Assembly: GCA_025351675.1 (NCBI GenBank)
Contig: JANXVK010000549.1
Span: 1 to 6,228 of the forward strand
Direction: 5' to 3'
Origin: Rhizobacter sp.
Lineage (GTDB): Bacteria > Pseudomonadota > Gammaproteobacteria > Burkholderiales > Burkholderiaceae_C
Length of the DNA: 6,228 nucleotides
Positions 4,386 to 6,228 of the stretch are shown here, piece after piece (within the stretch, counting starts at the first letter, position 1; each line of letters starts with the position of its first letter). The notes beneath the pieces are model-generated. The model was not told where the DNA came from. It searched no databases and saw only the letters and a program-made list of their open reading frames with translations. Position numbers and translations under genes: made by a program.

Positions 4386-5558
4386 TCACTGCGGCACCGA
4401 CACGTTGACCGATGCGTCCTCCGAGGTCATGACGTTCTGGCCGTTGACGGTGGCCGGAATGAGCCACGGGAACCAGTTCGCCTGGCGTTGCAGCAGGGGT
4501 ACGCTGCTGGTCAGGCTCGGCCAGAGCACCTTCTGGATCGTCCGGCTCTGGTAGAACGTGCCGTCTCCGCCGGAGGTCCTGAGCACCCACAGCGCGCGCG
4601 TGGCATCGGCCCCGGTGACCGTGAAGTCGAGTACCACGCCTTCGTTCGCCACTGCCGGGATACTGATCGGCGTGGCGGCCGAGAAGTTCGAGTTGCCGGG
4701 ATTCAGGAACACGGCTGTCGTGGCGCCTTCGAACTCATGGCCGCCCATGACCAAGTCGACCTTGCCGTCGCCGTCGACGTCGACCAGCTCGATCGAAAAG
4801 TAATTCTTGCCGCCGATCGACAGCGGCAGCCGCCCCGCGGCTTCGCGCCTGAACGTGCCGTTGCCCTGGTTCAGGAAGACGATGGCCACGGCCGGGTCGG
4901 AGGGGTTCACCACGACCACGTCCGGCAGACCGTCGCCGTTCAGGTCGGCTGCGGACGCCGAGTGGAAGAAGCCGATGTCGGGGAAAGCGTCCTGCGTCAC
5001 GTAGCTGCCGTTCGGCTGGCTCAGCAGCAGCTTCGGGCGCTCACCGGGGAACGGCGCGGCGTCGTAGCCGTGGCAAGCGACGAAGATGTCGGGCCGGCCG
5101 TCGCCGTTGAAATCCGCGACGATGGCCTTTCTCGGGTGGATGCAGCCGGCGGCCGACGCCAGCAGCTGCGTGTCCTTCACGAACGAGCCGTCGGCCTGCT
5201 TGCGCCAGAACTCGAACAGGCTGGCCGTCGCCGTGGCCGGCGTGCTGGAGTTCGGCGAGTAGGTCACGGTCGCGGTGAAAAGGTCGAGGCGACCCGAGCC
5301 CGAGAAGTTGCCGAACGCGCGAATCGTGCCGTTTCCGCTGCGCCCAGGCGGCAAGGTCTGCGGTGTCAGGCCAATCTTCTTGAAATTGGCATAGGAGGTC
5401 TCGGTGGATGCGACGGGTGTGGGTGTGGGTGTGGGTGCAGGTGCGGCGACCGGGCCGGTTTCACCGCCACCACCGCCGCAGCCTTGCGCCAGTGCGGCCA
5501 GCGCGACGATCGAAAACAGGTGGTGCCATCGTGTCGTTCGTGAGGTGATTTTCGTCAT
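4386..5558 (-). CDS. FG-GAP/VCBS repeat lipoprotein
   Basis: This 390-residue exported protein has a signal peptide (basic MTKITSRTTRWHH, hydrophobic LFSIVALAALA) and a lipobox LAQGC with lipidated C27. A Gly5 run and a Pro/Thr-rich linker (about 36-50) follow. The body carries calcium-loop repeats of FG-GAP/VCBS type: FGNFSGSGRLDLF (82-94, degenerate), ADFNGDGRPDIFVA (148-161), ADLNGDGLPDVVVV (204-217) and VDVDGDGKVDLVMG (259-272). Such repeats form blades of an integrin-like beta-propeller that binds calcium. Four clear copies are fewer than a seven-bladed propeller; other blades may be divergent. The Trp-rich C-terminal part (about 320-390) is unassigned. It is probably anchored in the outer membrane. 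Ligand and role are unknown. ATG 5558 has only a weak GGA upstream. It follows the YceI gene after 114 nt on the same strand. Confidence 0.88.
   Translation of the reverse strand: MTKITSRTTRWHHLFSIVALAALAQGCGGGGGETGPVAAPAPTPTPTPVASTETSYANFKKIGLTPQTLPPGRSGNGTIRAFGNFSGSGRLDLFTATVTYSPNSSTPATATASLFEFWRKQADGSFVKDTQLLASAAGCIHPRKAIVADFNGDGRPDIFVACHGYDAAPFPGERPKLLLSQPNGSYVTQDAFPDIGFFHSASAADLNGDGLPDVVVVNPSDPAVAIVFLNQGNGTFRREAAGRLPLSIGGKNYFSIELVDVDGDGKVDLVMGGHEFEGATTAVFLNPGNSNFSAATPISIPAVANEGVVLDFTVTGADATRALWVLRTSGGDGTFYQSRTIQKVLWPSLTSSVPLLQRQANWFPWLIPATVNGQNVMTSEDASVNVSVPQ
5415..5444. repeat. Hexanucleotide tandem repeat encoding a Thr-Pro linker
   Basis: On the + strand three perfect GGGTGT units (5415-5432) are followed by GGGTGC and AGGTGC variants. 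On the coding (-) strand this gives alternating Pro-Thr/Pro-Ala codons of the linker after the lipidation site. Gain or loss of a unit changes linker length by two residues without shifting the frame. Confidence 0.75.
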
Positions 5559-5672
5559 GGTGCGTCCGGGATTCCAGATTGAAGTCCGACGAGCATCCTT
5601 GCGTCACGCGCGCGCCGCCATCGGTCAAATGGTCGAAGTGCTGACCGAAGCGACGGCGTTGTGCGCACAAGT

Positions 5673-6228
5673 TCACGCGCCGTGCCGCCAAGGCGAGATC
5701 GCCTCTACCTGGATCACCAGTCGCACCTTGTCGGCCACGAACGGCAGGCTGTGCGTGATACCGAAGCTGCTGCGCACGATCTCGGCCTCGAAATCGCCGC
5801 CGCAGACGGTGCGCCGAAACAGCGGGTTCAGGCCGCAGTTCCAGCGCAGCGTGCGCAGCGTCAGCGGCTGGCTGATGCCGCGCAGCGTGAACTCGCCGCG
5901 AATCTCGCGCGGCACCTCGCCGTCGAACTTCGCGCCGCGGGCGACGAAGAAGGCTTGCGGATTCGCGGCGACGTCAAGCATCGCGCTGCCCTTGAGCAGC
6001 ACGTCGAGGATCGGCACGCCACTGCTGACCGAGGCCATGTCGATGGTGATGCTCACGTCCAGTTGCTGCGTTTTCGCGTCGAACTGCACGCTGCCGGCGG
6101 CCTTTTCGAATCGGCCCCGGATCGTCGATGTGCCCATGTGCACGACTTCCCAGTGCACGAAGGTGTGGGTCGGGTCGAGCGCCCAGGTCGGCGCGGCGGG
6201 CGCCACGGCTGCCGATGGCGCCGGCGCC
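5673..6228 (-). CDS. YceI-family periplasmic protein (N-terminus outside window)
   Basis: The frame is open to the right edge, so the start is not in view. The visible N-terminal part, APAPSAAVAPAAP then TWALDPTHTFVHWEVVHMG, fits the end of a signal peptide followed by the first strands of the YceI lipocalin-like beta-barrel. A GTG at 6206 is in frame but is unlikely to be the true start. Family features include the DPTHT..W opening, STIRGRFEKAAGSVQFDAKT, SVSSGVPILDVLLKGSAMLD, GEFTLRGISQPLTL and the late CGGDFEAEIVRSSFGITHSL. YceI proteins bind isoprenoid lipids such as polyprenyl chains in their barrel. Two cysteines (in NCGLNP and TVCGGD) recur in periplasmic homologues and could form a disulfide. 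The mature part appears complete. Physiological role here is not known. Confidence 0.92.
   Translation of the reverse strand, partial: APAPSAAVAPAAPTWALDPTHTFVHWEVVHMGTSTIRGRFEKAAGSVQFDAKTQQLDVSITIDMASVSSGVPILDVLLKGSAMLDVAANPQAFFVARGAKFDGEVPREIRGEFTLRGISQPLTLRTLRWNCGLNPLFRRTVCGGDFEAEIVRSSFGITHSLPFVADKVRLVIQVEAISPWRHGA

Noticed and set aside
4128..5543. Long + strand open frame opposite the FG-GAP lipoprotein
   Set aside because: Composition-driven shadow. The - strand has a signal peptide, lipobox and four calcium-loop repeats in one frame.
5600..5629. TTGACC (5624-5629, - strand) as -35 of the lipoprotein gene
   Set aside because: No acceptable -10 hexamer lies 16-18 bp downstream.
1..6228. 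CRISPR arrays, tRNA or rRNA genes, insertion sequences
   Set aside because: No regularly spaced repeats, cloverleaf-like segments, rRNA-like stretches or transposase motifs were seen on either strand.

Overview
The window is GC-rich, with strong G/C preference at third codon positions. Its genes (LytS/AlgZ-type kinase with a LytTR regulator, YceI protein, FG-GAP lipoprotein, hicBA, brnTA) fit a betaproteobacterium, most likely Burkholderiales. That placement is an inference from composition and protein style; no rRNA or marker gene is present.

Left part (1-1506), accessory in character. A coding tail on the + strand ends at 160 and may belong to a large DNA-modifying enzyme (weak guess). It is followed by a hicBA toxin-antitoxin module on the + strand. 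The antitoxin hicB is intact, but hicA carries an in-frame TGA directly before its catalytic-histidine codon. Converging on it from the - strand are brnT, brnA and a DUF2442 gene. brnA and the DUF2442 gene look intact, while brnT is frameshifted before its conserved RHIFSMRKAN C-terminus. Both recognisable toxins are therefore broken and both antitoxins kept. The third small gene belongs to a family often paired with DUF4160, and no such partner is visible.

Middle part (1573-4209), a compact three-gene - strand operon. It encodes a membrane histidine kinase (LytS-type, EPHFLFN box), a 137-aa multi-pass membrane protein, and a LytTR-family response regulator. The kinase and membrane-protein genes are 13 nt apart, and the Shine-Dalgarno of the second abuts the stop of the first. 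The membrane-protein and regulator genes overlap by ATGA. The kinase's predicted periplasmic region contains a long Ala/Glu/Arg helix with an 11-residue repeat rather than a familiar sensor domain. The small membrane protein between kinase and regulator is a candidate third component.

Right part (4386-6228), envelope genes on the - strand. A YceI-family protein is cut by the window edge. Downstream lies a lipoprotein with FG-GAP/VCBS-type calcium-binding repeats and a Thr-Pro linker encoded by a hexanucleotide repeat. A strong 11-bp GC-rich inverted repeat lies between the lipoprotein gene and the kinase operon.

Most notable: (i) a small cluster of antitoxins whose toxins have been lost by point lesions, and (ii) a kinase/membrane-protein/regulator operon with an unusual hendecad-repeat sensor region.
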